Part shown: in pieces, positions 26,045 through 39,106 of the stretch
Position numbering within the stretch: the first letter of the stretch is position 1
How the letters are laid out: each line of letters begins with the position of its first letter
Made by a program: the position numbers and the translations under genes
Notes under the pieces: generated by a model
What the model saw: the letters and a program-made list of their open reading frames with translations, nothing else
Databases searched by the model: none
What the model was told of the DNA's origin: nothing
NCBI RefSeq assembly: GCF_043290135.1
Contig: NC_134710.1
Coordinates: 279,071,776 to 279,135,775 of the forward strand
DNA length: 64,000 nucleotides
Source of the DNA: Rhipicephalus microplus
Taxonomy: Eukaryota; Arthropoda; Arachnida; Ixodida; Ixodidae
Direction: 5' to 3'

Positions 26045-26326
26045 GCCATTTACGTTTGGGTGTTCTCGTGGTCCGCCCCTTAGCTTGGCGTGAACTAAAA
26101 TTAGCATGGGAGGGAAAGGTGTTTTGATGAACATGACGCGCAGGTCAAGACATGAATAACGTCACAATCCCGTCGCGTACTCTGTCAAACACTTCCTGCC
26201 AGGCAGTGGCACATACCCACGGGCGGGTATGTGCGACAGACGATTGACACTTAGTATCTACCTAGGAACGACAAGAAGACGCATGGGCAATTTTAACCCG
26301 TGAGCGTTAAGAAATGCCCTACATCA

Positions 26327-26565
26327 TTGATTGATATGTGGGGTTTAACGTCCCAAAACCAGCATATGATTATGAGAGACGCCGTAGTGGAGGGCTCCGG
26401 AAATTTCGACCACCTGGAGTTTTTTAACGTGCACCCAAACCTGAGCACACGGGCCTACAAGCTTTCCGTCTCCATCGGAAATGCAGCCGCCGCAGCCGGG
26501 AATCGAACCCGCGACCTACGGGTCAGCAGCCGAGTACCTTAGCCACTAGACCACCGCGGCGGGGC
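26327..26565 (-). mobile_element. Full-length SINE (Ruka-like) with perfect 15-bp target duplication
   Basis: Complete minus-strand copy of 239 bp with the TTGATTGATATG tail at the low end and the tRNA-like head (complement of CCACCGCGGCGGGGC) at the high end. AAATGCCCTACATCA flanks it exactly at 26312-26326 and 26566-26580. It is the cleanest copy in the window and likely one of the youngest. Confidence 0.96.
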
Positions 26566-26580
26566 AAATGCCCTACATCA

Positions 26581-27215
26581 GTATAGGGTCGACCCGACGA
26601 ATGCAAATAATAAATGTCAGGATGCCAGCTGGATCCGAACCCAAGCATTCTACGTGGCACTGAAGCATTACCACAGAAGTACGCCAGGTCTCGGAACTAC
26701 TTTTCAAATACATCCATATTTTCGTGAAACGTCAATGGTTGCAGAGCTGCCTACCCAATTTTTTAAACATTTCTTATATACTCCTTCGATACAGTTGTCA
26801 CATCGCGTAACGTCAGTTGTGGTTTGTTGCCATAAGTTGAAGTTGATTTATGTACCATTGTCTAGGGCCAGCATCCTCGTGAGCATCAGCGCTTCATATC
26901 AGTTTCTGGTGTTGCTAATACGTATGTTCCAGTTGGCATCGTTGCGCAAGTGCAAACAATTGGTTATATAAACATCTGCAACTCTACAACATATATCTGT
27001 GCGTGTAACATTTGTACATATATTTAGCGTCATTTCATGACGTGTCGCTCAATAAAAAAAATGCAGCAAGGTCACCTTCCTTCCGCATGCTTCATATAAC
27101 ATCGATTCCCAGGTGCGTTGGATCTGCCGAAATTTTTTTATTCAGCAGTGTTTGACGAAATGTTTAGCGCGTTTAGCGGAGCTATGTATTGCGACGCTGG
27201 TTGATCTACACTGGT

Positions 27216-27217
<2 letters not shown>
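26581..27217. other. No gene recognised; faint tRNA-like patch
   Basis: Near 26615-26690 a stretch contains a GGATCCGAACCC block that resembles the complement of a Pol III B-box, but no cloverleaf can be drawn. The rest is unassigned. Confidence 0.3.

Positions 27218-27281
<64 letters not shown>
27218..27281. repeat. (TA)n microsatellite
   Basis: About 64 bp of pure TA dinucleotide. Confidence 0.98.
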
Positions 27282-27284
<3 letters not shown>

Positions 27285-27725
27285 AGTCAAGCCTTTGCAA
27301 TCCGCTTTGTCAGGAGAGTAAGTCAACACGGTTGCGAGTAAAATATCATGGCTCGAGCACCTCTCCTTCAATGGGCGACGTTGCCGCGTGATGTTTACAT
27401 TAGTAACCGAAATCACGCAGCCTCCCAGCAAAATGCTTACATACTGACGTGCTCTTACATGAACCGCACTGCATCTGCAGCATGATGATAGCTGCTCTAT
27501 TACGAATACAAGAGAAGAAAGTGGAGCCCAAAGTCGCGCTCTTCAACCCTTCTGTGGTATATACCTTGGCTGTAGGTACAGTTAGGCCGAGAAGGCTTGG
27601 TACGTCAGCTGTCTACCATTTCACGCTGACGAACTGCTTCTCACCGCCCTTCATAATCGCCGCAGCGCTTGCACCGGATGCGCGGAATTGGTTTGATCAC
27701 GCAACGCTGAATCCCGTAACACGTC
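27282..27725. other. No gene recognised
   Basis: Unassigned sequence between two microsatellites. The 169-residue open frame that begins at 27449 depends on the following GCTT array and is not supported as a gene. Confidence 0.4.
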
Positions 27726-27771
<46 letters not shown>

Positions 27772-27853
27772 TTGCTTGCTTGCTTGCTTGCTTGCTTGTT
27801 TGCTTGCTTGCTTGCTTGCTTGCTTGCATGCTTGCTTGCTTGCTTGCTTGCTT
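27726..27853. repeat. (GCTT)n microsatellite
   Basis: About 32 units with three variant units (GTTT twice, GCAT once). Translated it gives a Leu-Leu-Ala-Cys repeat on the plus strand and a Lys-Gln-Ala-Ser repeat on the minus strand; neither is likely to be a protein. Confidence 0.97.
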
Positions 27854-28479
27854 ATGGCTACCATTCTCCACCCATCATTAGGGGTGATGTTGGCGCCGCA
27901 TAGACTTGAGATATCAGGTGCACCGATGACCTCCTTGCGTTTATATGGTTATCCATAATTTGAACGCGGTTTTTAGGCCATGACTTACGTGAACTGGCGG
28001 TATTCATCCTTTTGGTTTTGAAAATTGCTTACCGCTTTTTTTTTAACCCGCTAAGAAGGAATTTCACGTGCTTGAATGAAGCCGGATCCTCTTCATAGCA
28101 ATTAGCTATAACATAGGCTTTTGCTTAATACGCATTTACTGGCATGTACGGTTAAGGCTGCTTTATGTCATGCGTAAATCTGGCAGTCCCTGCTTTCGTA
28201 AGACCGTTATATTGCAAATATTAAGTGACCATCTAAAATATTACTTCCACTATAGTGTTTGTGAGCGGTTTTGAAAATGAAAGTCAGTGCACCCGAGGTG
28301 ATACGCGAAGCCTTTTTGTGAGGTCCACAATTCCAAAGCCCGAAAAAATTGTATTAAAAATATTTTTATCCATACTACGTCCCACAACAATGACCAATTT
28401 AGTTTCTTGGTATGTTTCACCTCATAGCAAGTCTGCTTTTCGGCGAGGCTGTGTTGAGAATCCACTGTCACTGCGCACT
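27854..28479. other. No gene recognised
   Basis: Unassigned sequence. Confidence 0.35.
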
Positions 28480-28515
28480 GATCGTCGTTGCACAACAGCG
28501 TTTGCAACGACGATC
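28480..28515. repeat. Hairpin 1 of a three-hairpin run
   Basis: A perfect 13-bp stem (GATCGTCGTTGCA at 28480-28492 with its complement at 28503-28515) around a 10-nt loop containing AGCGTT. Confidence 0.9.
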
Positions 28516-28525
28516 AACGACGATC

Positions 28526-28569
28526 ATAAGTATTTTAATAGCGTTTGCAACGGCTATTAAAATACTTAT
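28526..28569. repeat. Hairpin 2 of a three-hairpin run
   Basis: A perfect 17-bp stem (ATAAGTATTTTAATAGC at 28526-28542 and its complement at 28553-28569) with a 10-nt loop GTTTGCAACG. AGCGTTTGCAACG spans the stem-loop border here and also occurs at 28498-28510 in hairpin 1. Confidence 0.92.
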
Positions 28570-28609
28570 CGCGCCGGGCCGCCATCATCATTACTTTGGT
28601 GCATTGGAG
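28552..28609. repeat. 58-bp exact duplicate of 32414-32471
   Basis: The stretch from GGCTATTAAAATACTTATCG to TTTGGTGCATTGGAG is identical, base for base, to 32414-32471 about 3.9 kb downstream in the same orientation. It includes the right arm of hairpin 2 and the gap up to hairpin 3. Confidence 0.95.
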
Positions 28610-28647
28610 AATACATTGTAGCGTTTGTTCAATGCTACAATGTATTC
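28609..28647. repeat. Hairpin 3 of a three-hairpin run
   Basis: A perfect 14-bp stem (GAATACATTGTAGC at 28609-28622 and its complement at 28634-28647) with an 11-nt loop GTTTGTTCAAT. Its right arm doubles as the left target-site duplication of the SINE that follows. Confidence 0.92.
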
Positions 28648-28648
28648 A

Positions 28649-28826
28649 ATTGATATGTGGGGTTTAATGTCCCAAAACCACCATATGATTATGAGAGACG
28701 CCGTTGTGAAGGGCTCCGTAAATTTTGACCACCTTGGGTTCTTTACCATGCACCCGAATCTGAGCACACGGGCCTACAACATTTCCGCCTCCATCGGGAA
28801 TGCAGCGGCCTCAGGCAGGATTCGAA
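28649..28826 (-). mobile_element. 5'-truncated SINE (Ruka-like) with imperfect target duplication
   Basis: Minus-strand copy that begins with a short tail (TTGATATGTGGGG) and stops within the B-box region of the tRNA head, near the complement of GGATTCGAA, so about 60 bp of the head are missing. CTACAATGTATTCA (28635-28648) and CTACGATGTAATCA (28827-28840) match at 12 of 14 positions. Confidence 0.88.
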
Positions 28827-28840
28827 CTACGATGTAATCA

Positions 28841-29379
28841 TAATCAGCGTCACACTGGTGGTATATAGAGTAGCACAAATAAATGCTATTTATAACCTGC
28901 AGTCCGAGTTTCGGGTTAGTGGATGAAGACTAAATTTAGCACTGCAAGCTCTGAGAGATTCTGCTTGTGTGACCACAAATATTTTTGCCTGTTTTCATGA
29001 AAAGATCGTAACTATCTGATTACAGTTTTCTACAATATAAGCATATGAAGACACTTTTTCGAGGCTTGTATACTTGAAAAGCAAACACAGACAGTAACAG
29101 GTCGTATGTGGCGGCAGAGCACGCTACTTATGGACAAGCTGCCCAGTTTGTTTTGCTTGGCAGTTTTGTTTGACCCTTTTTGCAAGGAAGCAGCAAAAAC
29201 GCCGCATGCTGTGTTTAAGCTATGTTTTTGTACATGATCTAGTTTTGGTGTACTAAATGTTCCGTATGAATTGTCAGGTTTTCACTAAGTCCCTTAGCAT
29301 ACAAAGTAATTGGTAATGGACGGGCCGATCAAGCAGCCTGATCAGGCCAAGCAGAAGAACATGAACTGCTACTACCACT
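28841..29379. other. No gene recognised
   Basis: Unassigned sequence before the LINE remnant. Confidence 0.35.
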
Positions 29380-29845
29380 TTCCAGGACAGATGCTGCATG
29401 AAAGCACCACTGGCTTGCTCGCCAGCAAACCCCATCACAAGAGAATCAGCCACACCTCAAGCATGCCCGACTGTACTCGCTTGACCCTACGTTAAGTCTT
29501 GAAGTGCCATCGAGGCTTTGCCGAGCAAACCAGACCCTTTTATGTAGGCTGTGGTAGGGCGTTGCGTTTACCAACGCGTACGCTTTCTGCATTGGAATGG
29601 CTGACACCGCAGCCTGTGACCACTGTGACAACGAAGAAACCATCCGACATATTATTTGTGACTGCCTAGAGTATGGTCGACAATGACTATGCCTTCGCAA
29701 GTAACTCAGCAAATTGGATAATCAGCCTCTGTCGGAGGAAAGAATTTTACAATATCAACAAGATGCAACTTCACAGCAGAAGGCCCTGAAAGCGCTATTG
29801 CACTTTTTTGCGATCGAACGGCCTCTCTGAACGGTTGTAGCCAGA
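29380..29845 (+). pseudogene. Non-LTR retrotransposon ORF2 C-terminal remnant (Cys/His motif region)
   Basis: The plus strand holds the C-terminal end of a LINE-type polyprotein in broken frames. A segment containing CDHCDNEETIRHIICDC (about 29609-29665) is followed by LDNQPLSEERILQYQQDA (about 29713-29766) and QKALKALLHFF (about 29777-29809). A cysteine/histidine motif followed by a SEE..L and ALLHFL-like end is, from memory, the usual close of tick non-LTR elements annotated as 'tick transposon'. Stops interrupt it (for example just after the Cys/His motif) and the upstream RT and endonuclease domains are absent, so it is a 5'-truncated, dead copy. The clade is not determined. Confidence 0.78.
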
Positions 29846-30815
29846 ACGCCCTTCCTGTGTGCGTTTTTGTTTTCTCATGATTTTTTGTTTTCTCCATGCC
29901 ATGCAAGAAGGCTAAGAGGCGCGCAGGAGTTATTCGGTAGTATACGTACAAGGGGGCGAAGCAGCGCACTGGAAAATAGGGCGCAAATTCTTATCTGGTA
30001 GTCCCCTTCTTCTCCCAAGGTAGGGTAAATAAAGCCATTCGCGAAGAAATGTAAACAGAAGCCACATATTGTCACACGTTGTTATGCAGGCCCCTTCTCT
30101 CGTGTACGGAACAAGCGTTCCGTCACTTCGCCTGACCTCAACCGTGCAACTTTGCTACGTACCACACAGGCTTTGTATGACGCGGTACAGTCTTCAGCTT
30201 ATACTGACACCGCTGGTGGAAGTTGTGGGCCACGCAGAGCAACTCATAGATGCAGCCTGCGGGATATAATTGACGGCTCCAGTCACGTCCCCACCACTTT
30301 GTTTTAATACGCCAGCGCGTACGAGCGCCACCCTGAAGAAACTGCCCAACGTCCAGCTGATGGAACTGCGCGGTGATACCTCTGTCCGCAAGCGGAAGCG
30401 TGGCAATGCGGGCAGGCGTTGTGTACAACGTACTTTCCCTTGGCGTGGGCGGAAACGGGCGTTTAAAATATTGCTCTCATTATACGCTCGCAAACTGGCT
30501 ATAAGAAGTTATTGCAAGAATGAAAAGCTATCTGCAAACACTGGCGCATGATTAGCAAAAAGCGGTGACCACAAAGGCTATATATACATCTCCCTTTTGC
30601 GCCCTTCCTTGTTAGCCTTGACACACCACAAATTCCCACAACTTTACTTCCTTGTTGACGTATGCTTAATTAAATTTCACGCATACGGTACAAAATTTTC
30701 TTTCGATTAGCTTCTCATGCGTAGGGAGCACTTGTATAGCAATACTCCTTACTTAACACACGGTAATTTAGATACTCCGTTTTCTGCCTATTTTATTTTA
30801 TTACTTCATCTGTTC

Positions 30816-30817
<2 letters not shown>
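29846..30817. other. No gene recognised
   Basis: Unassigned sequence up to an AT array. Confidence 0.35.

Positions 30818-30909
<92 letters not shown>
30818..30909. repeat. (AT)n microsatellite
   Basis: About 92 bp of pure AT dinucleotide. Confidence 0.98.
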
Positions 30910-30910
<1 letters not shown>

Positions 30911-30949
30911 GGAATAATTGAGTGTAAGCCATTCAAAAATATTAATAAA

Positions 30950-31165
30950 TATATTAATCTCTGTGGCTTACGCGCCAAAAACAACGGTATGATCGTGAGG
31001 TAGATCGTAGCAGAGGGATGCAAAAATTTCGACTATCAGGTTATCTTAACCGTACGCTGACGTCACAACGCGCACAGTGCTCTACTCTTGTCTCCGTCGA
31101 AACGCTACCACCACGGCTGGGATCGAACTCGTGACCTTCGAGCCAGAAGTCGAGCACCGCGGCCG
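30950..31165 (-). mobile_element. Old, degraded SINE copy
   Basis: Minus-strand SINE-like order: a GTGGCTTACGCGCCAAAAAC end, AAAAATTTCGACTATCAGG, CCACCACGGCTGGGATCGAA (complement of the B-box region), and CGAGCACCGCGGCC. It is very diverged, near the subfamily at 17384-17632. Confidence 0.7.
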
Positions 31166-32413
31166 ACACAGAACGCTCAAAAGTGTAAGCGTGAGGTCAG
31201 GGCAGAACGTGACAGTTTGTATATCTAAGCTAACTATACGTAACGTAAGACACCTCACCAATATAATCGCCATCTACACTGTACCGTAGAGGTAATGGAG
31301 TAAGTTATCGGCAAGAAGTTTTCCTGGAATGTTAATTACCACCCAATTTCCTTGATCTAGATCACTAAGTCATGTAGTCGAACTGGAATCTCTGACAGTA
31401 CGACACGAGGTTTCTGCTACTGCGAAGAGACTATCAACGACCTATTTTACTATTCTCCATTTCACACAAGAATGTACAATGCATTGTGGCGACCAGGCAA
31501 TTGTCCAGCGTCAGTTAAACCTTTCTTCTGCTGTTATTGCGATAGCAAGAGATACGAACAATCAATTTTGATGTCGACTTTGGCGTTGCCGAGAGGTTCT
31601 AAGTAGGCTCCAAGGGCAATAACATTGCCATGCTCATCGTAAGTTCTTTGTGCGAGTATAAGTGTTTGACGGCATCCGATGATCGTGCCTCAAGCGGAGT
31701 CTTCTGTGAACTAGTGTGGGGCGGTGTTCAGTGTTCTTGAACACGCCCATTCAATATACGTATATGAGATCCCTCAATGTGAAACTTCAAAGCGCAACAC
31801 TTCACAGATCGCATTTAGATTCACCAGGCTCTGTCGCTGTCGTACGCACTTGCTGCTTCGAAGAAGGCAAGACCACCTGTCTCAACGTTTACGAATATTC
31901 ATCTCTTCAAGCCTCAGTCTCTTCCTTGTCTGGATCGTCGCATAGACGAAGTGATCGTGGGAATGCACTTATATGTAGTCGTATCAAGACCTGTTTGAAA
32001 CCATCGCGAGCATTTTGTGGACCTTGTGTCTATAACGAGATGCTTGAGGTACGTTGTACCCGTTAAAGAAGTATGCGGTATACGTGCGAACATGTCAAGG
32101 CGCCCTGGAGACATTATTTTTAGGCAATAATGCAGCAGGACGTGGGGCTACCAGGATCTGACGCATGCCGATCGTCGGAAACATGTCTTGTCAACTTCTC
32201 ATCTCTTAATCGGCTACCCTCAGGCCAATCTCTATATATGGGAATGCAAAAAAAAAAGCAATGACGATGCGAATCAAAGGAGGCTAACAGCCCCAAGCTT
32301 ATGTACCCTAGTATGAAGCTCAGTGCAAACCTGCATAACGGGGAACCGACAGGTGTATTAGAGGAAAGTCGGAGACTGTTCTGCAGCTGCCGTATACCGA
32401 CGACTACGACGAG
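31166..32413. other. No gene recognised
   Basis: Unassigned. A plus-strand open frame at 31716-32066 (116 residues) and an overlapping one show no domain signature. Confidence 0.35.
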
Positions 32414-32471
32414 GGCTATTAAAATACTTATCGCGCCGGGCCGCCATCATCATTACTTTGGTGCATTGGAG
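32414..32471. repeat. 58-bp exact duplicate of 28552-28609
   Basis: Second identical copy. Here the 17-bp hairpin arm is present on one side only, so this copy does not form the stem-loop seen at 28526-28569. Confidence 0.95.
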
Positions 32472-33945
32472 TAATACCCCTCGTGGCTCATGAGGAGTAT
32501 GGCGGCGGAGAGGGTGATGGAGGAGGCTGCACTAGAGCCTCGGCCTCTGCTATGTCAACACACATAAACAACCTCGCGCTGAGAGCACTCTGGTCCTTTG
32601 CGCAACTACCGTTAGAAAACGCACCACTGCCGGCTAGCCAACACGACAGCAGGTCGCGGATTTTCTGACACGGTCGCCTCGGCCGCGCGACGATGCGTCC
32701 TCACCAACAGGACACAGCGTGCTTTATATAATTACGGGGTGCGTACAAGCGCCGGCCAGTCTGTTCCGACACAAATGCGGCCAATGCTGATTGACGATGT
32801 GTGTATTTCATGCTGCTCCTCCTCGTGGCAGCGCCTTTTTACGTAGCGAGGTCTTCCTTAATACGAAATGTAAGCGTCGCGGACCTTGTAGCGCCGATAT
32901 ATATTTATGAAACGCAATCGGTGACGCTTGCGTTACTGCGCACATATAGAGCACGAATCGATCAGCGTTTTAGACTTTGAAGCAAGCTAGTGCGGGAGAG
33001 ACAGAGAACGATAATTATAAAGGCAGGGGGAACTTGACCGTGTATTGCTTGGTCGTCACCCTCATTTAGGTGTGGACTCGTCTCAGGTATACATGGATGG
33101 TTTAGTAGTGCAGAACGGACGGTATAACCACCGATGTAAAATTAAAAACAAAGGAAGGAAACTATGAGAACAGGAGCGAAGCTAGCACCGAGACAAACTC
33201 GTTCGTGTATCCGGACAGCGAATTACCAGAGCTTGCGGTATATGAACCTCCTACAGGAGTGGACCTTTTGCACGAGTGCTTTAAGTGTTGGGGGTTGTTT
33301 CTCGCGTATTAGTCTGCGGGCGGCTAAGCTCAACAGTCTACACGCTGAAGTCCCCGTTTCATATAGCTTGTCTCATTAAGAAACTTAATCCGCTCCATTA
33401 GCGGTGTGATAAATCACCGCTGCGATAAATAGCTCGGAAAGCCGCGCGTACATTCGGAACTATAGCTCGCCACCGTAGAGCGCCACCACACGTAATTCGC
33501 TAAATAAGAGAGCACGGAGCGGAAGCATAATTAAAAATAACATTTACACCGTCAATACACTGGGAAGAGAGTGGTTCCACCTCATTTCATTAACGCAAGG
33601 CTCCGTATATTTAGATGTAGTCTCTGTGGTTACATCGAGTCACCGCTTGAGTCTCCGGTATGAACTGGACCGAGTGGGCGTATCGGGTACGCTTGTTGCA
33701 AGCAGCACTGCACGCCCCCCGCTACCCGACGTCGTAATAAAACCACGACAGGCGTTTCTACGTGCAGTAGTGCTTAGCGTTGCTCGACTTGATAACGTGC
33801 CTCGTGCACGCGTGCTGTGAACTACGCCCCGCCATGCTCTTTATTTTTTCGCATAACCCCTTCTCCTTCGCCGCAAGCTCGTATCAATTCGTCGAATCTC
33901 GTTTAGCTAGCGATGATTGTGATTTGTTTCTTAATGCGCTCCTAT

Positions 33946-33949
<4 letters not shown>
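32472..33949. other. No gene recognised
   Basis: About 1.5 kb unassigned, with a GC-richer part at about 32470-32800. Confidence 0.35.

Positions 33950-34023
<74 letters not shown>
33950..34023. repeat. (AT)n microsatellite (left of tRNA-derived element)
   Basis: About 74 bp of AT dinucleotide, directly left of the element at 34024-34407. Confidence 0.98.
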
Positions 34024-36199
<2,176 letters not shown>

Positions 36200-36213
36200 A
36201 CTGAATATTGCAC

Positions 36214-36365
36214 GAGGCGGAAATGTTGTAGGCCCGTGTGCTCAGATTTGGGTGCACGTTAAAGAACCCCAGGTGGTCAAAATTTTCGGAGCCCTCCACT
36301 ACGGCGTCTCTCATATTCATATCGTGGTTTTGGGACGTTAAACCCCACATATCAATCAATCAATC
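36214..36365 (+). mobile_element. 5'-truncated SINE (Ruka-like) with 14-bp target duplication
   Basis: Starts inside the body at GAGGCGGAAATGTTGTAGGC, so the whole tRNA head is missing, and runs to a complete ATCAATCAATCA tail. ACTGAATATTGCAC (36200-36213) and ACTGAATATTACAC (36366-36379) flank it. The truncation therefore happened at insertion and not by later decay. Confidence 0.93.
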
Positions 36366-36778
36366 ACTGAATATTACACAAAAAACATCTTTCTGAAGTC
36401 TACCCACCCCGTAGTGATAATTCACATTTTATTGACCCTTTATTTCCTATTGATATTTTTTATAGTGGTAATCAGTGCTGTTAGAAACCCGAGTCACCCA
36501 GGAAAAGGGAGACAAAAACAGATAGCTTTGAATTCAAGCACCAAGCACTTTCTTGAGCGCATCAATATGACGACAGTACATCTGATCTTATTGCGGAAGC
36601 TTAAAGATATTATTGGCACTCTGCTTTGGTGGTGGCCAAAAAATGCACCTATCGATTACCTGAAATACATGCATCTATGCAGGTACGCAAAGAGAAAAAA
36701 ATAATTGAAAAGCCATTTCACTTTGCGAAGGTGGTTGATCAGTGAAGCTTTTTGGCACACCGACGTTACACAGGACTG

Positions 36779-36814
36779 ATTGATTGATATGTGGGGTTTA
36801 ACGTCCCAAAACCA
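36779..36814 (-). mobile_element. 36-bp SINE stub with perfect 14-bp target duplication
   Basis: Only the last 36 bp of the SINE remain (TTGATTGATATG tail plus GTGGGGTTTAACGTCCC and a few bases). They are flanked by an exact GTTACACAGGACTG at 36765-36778 and 36815-36828. This is an extreme 5' truncation, clearly an insertion event. Confidence 0.94.
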
Positions 36815-36828
36815 GTTACACAGGACTG

Positions 36829-37189
36829 TCGACTAAGGTACAAACTAATTTATTGTAAATAACTAATGCTGCATTGGGTGCTATCGGCACGGCGTGTTTT
36901 GTCTACAACGTTCGTCAGCTTCTTGAGCGGATCACGTGACCACTGAAGCGCATGTTTGGCATCAAATTTTCGTAAAGCCCAAATTTCCTTGATCTGAACA
37001 ATTCAACAAGTCAGCTGCATCTTTGTTCCGCTAAAGGCTTTTATGCCCGGACCCCGAAAGTGGACGAGCTCTACACAGAAAATACTGTCAATGCACATTT
37101 CACTGCTGGTCTAACGCGTTCATGTGGTTCAAATATATTCAACACCTGCAAACAAGGGCTTGCAACCCTTGGCCAGGTGATAAAAAAAT
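36829..37189. other. No gene recognised
   Basis: Unassigned sequence. Confidence 0.35.
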
Positions 37190-37260
37190 GGGCTTGTAAC
37201 CCAGTGGTCTAGACAACCACCTTCGAATTGTGTAGGTGCGGGTTCGAATCCCAGCACCCC
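37190..37260 (+). tRNA. Degenerate tRNA-like sequence with Pol III box motifs
   Basis: A near-consensus A-box (TAACCCAGTGG, 37197-37207) and a perfect B-box (GGTTCGAATCC, 37241-37251) are spaced as in a tRNA. A ten-T run (37267-37276) follows as a terminator. The acceptor and T-stems pair poorly and no canonical anticodon arm can be drawn, so it is a pseudo-tRNA or SINE head. It could still recruit Pol III. Confidence 0.45.
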
Positions 37261-37261
37261 A

Positions 37262-39106
37262 AATAATTTTTTTTTTCATTTTTATGAAAATATTTTTTTT
37301 GTATAGTTCCCACGTGCTAACTTCGTACAGGCCAGGACTGGGTAGCCCGATCTCAAATGTAGGCCCGGGAAGGGAGTGTGTTTTCTTTTCTTTATTTATT
37401 GTACTTTCCAGTAAGCGGGCACGGAGGAATCTTACGAACGAATCATGCCAGCCTTCGCTGTAAAAAAAAATGCCTTCCCGTCTATGTACAGGTTATTTAT
37501 GCTGTGCTTGGATCGGATATGAGCTTACTCCAACCAGCTCAGCCTTGTAGCTATAATGACTCATAATGTACACGAACTTGACTGCATATGAATCGTACTG
37601 TATACGGACGTACCACTGAAAAGCAACCATAGTTCCTAGCATCGATCGACATTTCCCGTTGCATGCGTGCTGTGACACATAGCCGCACTTATGAGGAAGA
37701 ACTGGGAATGTCTCCAAATGGCATCCTCGGATTCCGAACGCGTCGTGTGTCGCCGCCCATGGCTCCTGGGCCTGTCCAAGCAGCCACGAGAAATGCTCTT
37801 TTGCTGCATGGCAAGTTCGCAAGGCCTTCTCTTGCCCCTCGCTCTCTCTTTTCGATCCCCCCTAATTTTGCTACCCGCTGCCAATGATCTTCGCCTGGAG
37901 GCGACGCGGCCTCGATGCCTCTTCCTTCCGGTACGGTGGGATGGTCCGTGCCGACACATTGCGGCGTCGTCGTCCACAGGGCGGATCTGGACCGTCATGG
38001 CAGCGGCCACTGCGGTGGTGTCGCAACGTCGAGCGCTAATACACGTGGCTGCGTTGTGATTGGCGCCCATAGAGGGCTGAGGAGTCCTCCGCTCACGTGC
38101 ATTCTTGTTTACGGCCTCCGGGAGGGGGAGGGCGAATACCTTGAAGGCAAGATAAGGCATCTTCACCTCCCATAGTGATGAATTTGAAGTACGTGCATCT
38201 TATCACCAGTGGTTAAGAAGGTAGACATCTCATTCCTAATTTTTTCTCAAACCTTGCTTATTTATCTGCTTGTTGCCGGTGCAGTTCTATTGTTCGCGCA
38301 TAAATGATGTCAAAGCTAAATTCAAATACGCGGGCTTTATGCTCGTTAGTGTGCTCATTCTTTATCCCCCTCGGATTACGAACCCTGCCGAAAATTGAAG
38401 AAAACATATTCTGTTATTTAAGCTGGAATACCTTTCCTGGTATTGTTTCAGCAAAAAAAGGTAGAGTTGTTTCTAGCAGTCTACAACAAAAGCCTGCGTC
38501 ATTAGCATTGTCAGTCCACTGATTTTGGCTAGCATCTGCTAGAAGAAGCCTCTCGTACACTCTATGCAGTTCTAGTGCCCTCTAGTTTGACTCTATATGT
38601 TGTCTTGAGTTTCAAGGAATGCACGAGCTGGATAAACGGTTATGCAGATATCCTGTAAAATCTTTCTGACCTATGAAGTCACTGAGCGTCGCCATTCACG
38701 AAACAGTAGAGTACCCGCCTCCACTGCGTTATTTCGGGGTCCGATTCTCGGGGCTGCCAAAAATGTAGTTATTCTTCCAATAGTTACAGGAGTACCTGGA
38801 CTTGGCATTGAGTGGTTTAGTAGTACTTATCCTAAATGAACTTTTTCCCTCATAAAGGCCTGCAGGCGAGGATCTCTGGACACGCCGCACGGCCCACAAC
38901 AACCTCAGTGAAACGATGAAGCACCATTTCCTCCTTTAGCGGTAAAGACGCAAGTGCCCTTCCATCTTGCAGCTAGGAAGAACAAAGTTTCAAGCCGTTT
39001 TGCTTGAGAGGACACCATGTGAACCTCATCGAACAGGCTTAACAAAGCAGTTCAACAAAAAAGACTTCATTTTGCCCCCAAAACGCACAAATTTCTACAT
39101 GAAACG
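37262..39106. other. No gene recognised; GC-rich patch at 37640-38120
   Basis: The patch at 37640-38120 is GC- and CpG-rich with long overlapping open frames on both strands (176 residues on the minus strand, 122 on the plus). No domain, splice pattern or homologue is recognised. Overlapping frames on both strands are expected in GC-rich DNA and are not evidence of coding. A promoter is possible. Confidence 0.3.

Noticed and set aside
27449..27958. 169-residue plus-strand frame with a Leu-Leu-Ala-Cys repeat
   Set aside because: Its length depends on a GCTT microsatellite whose 4-bp unit translates as a 12-bp repeat; no start context or domain.
37190..37260. Functional tRNA with perfect B-box
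   Set aside because: Acceptor and T-stems do not pair and no standard anticodon arm can be drawn; kept only as a tRNA-like sequence.
37636..38166. 176-residue minus-strand frame
   Set aside because: Lies in a GC-rich stretch where frames are open on both strands; no recognised domain, so not reported as a gene.
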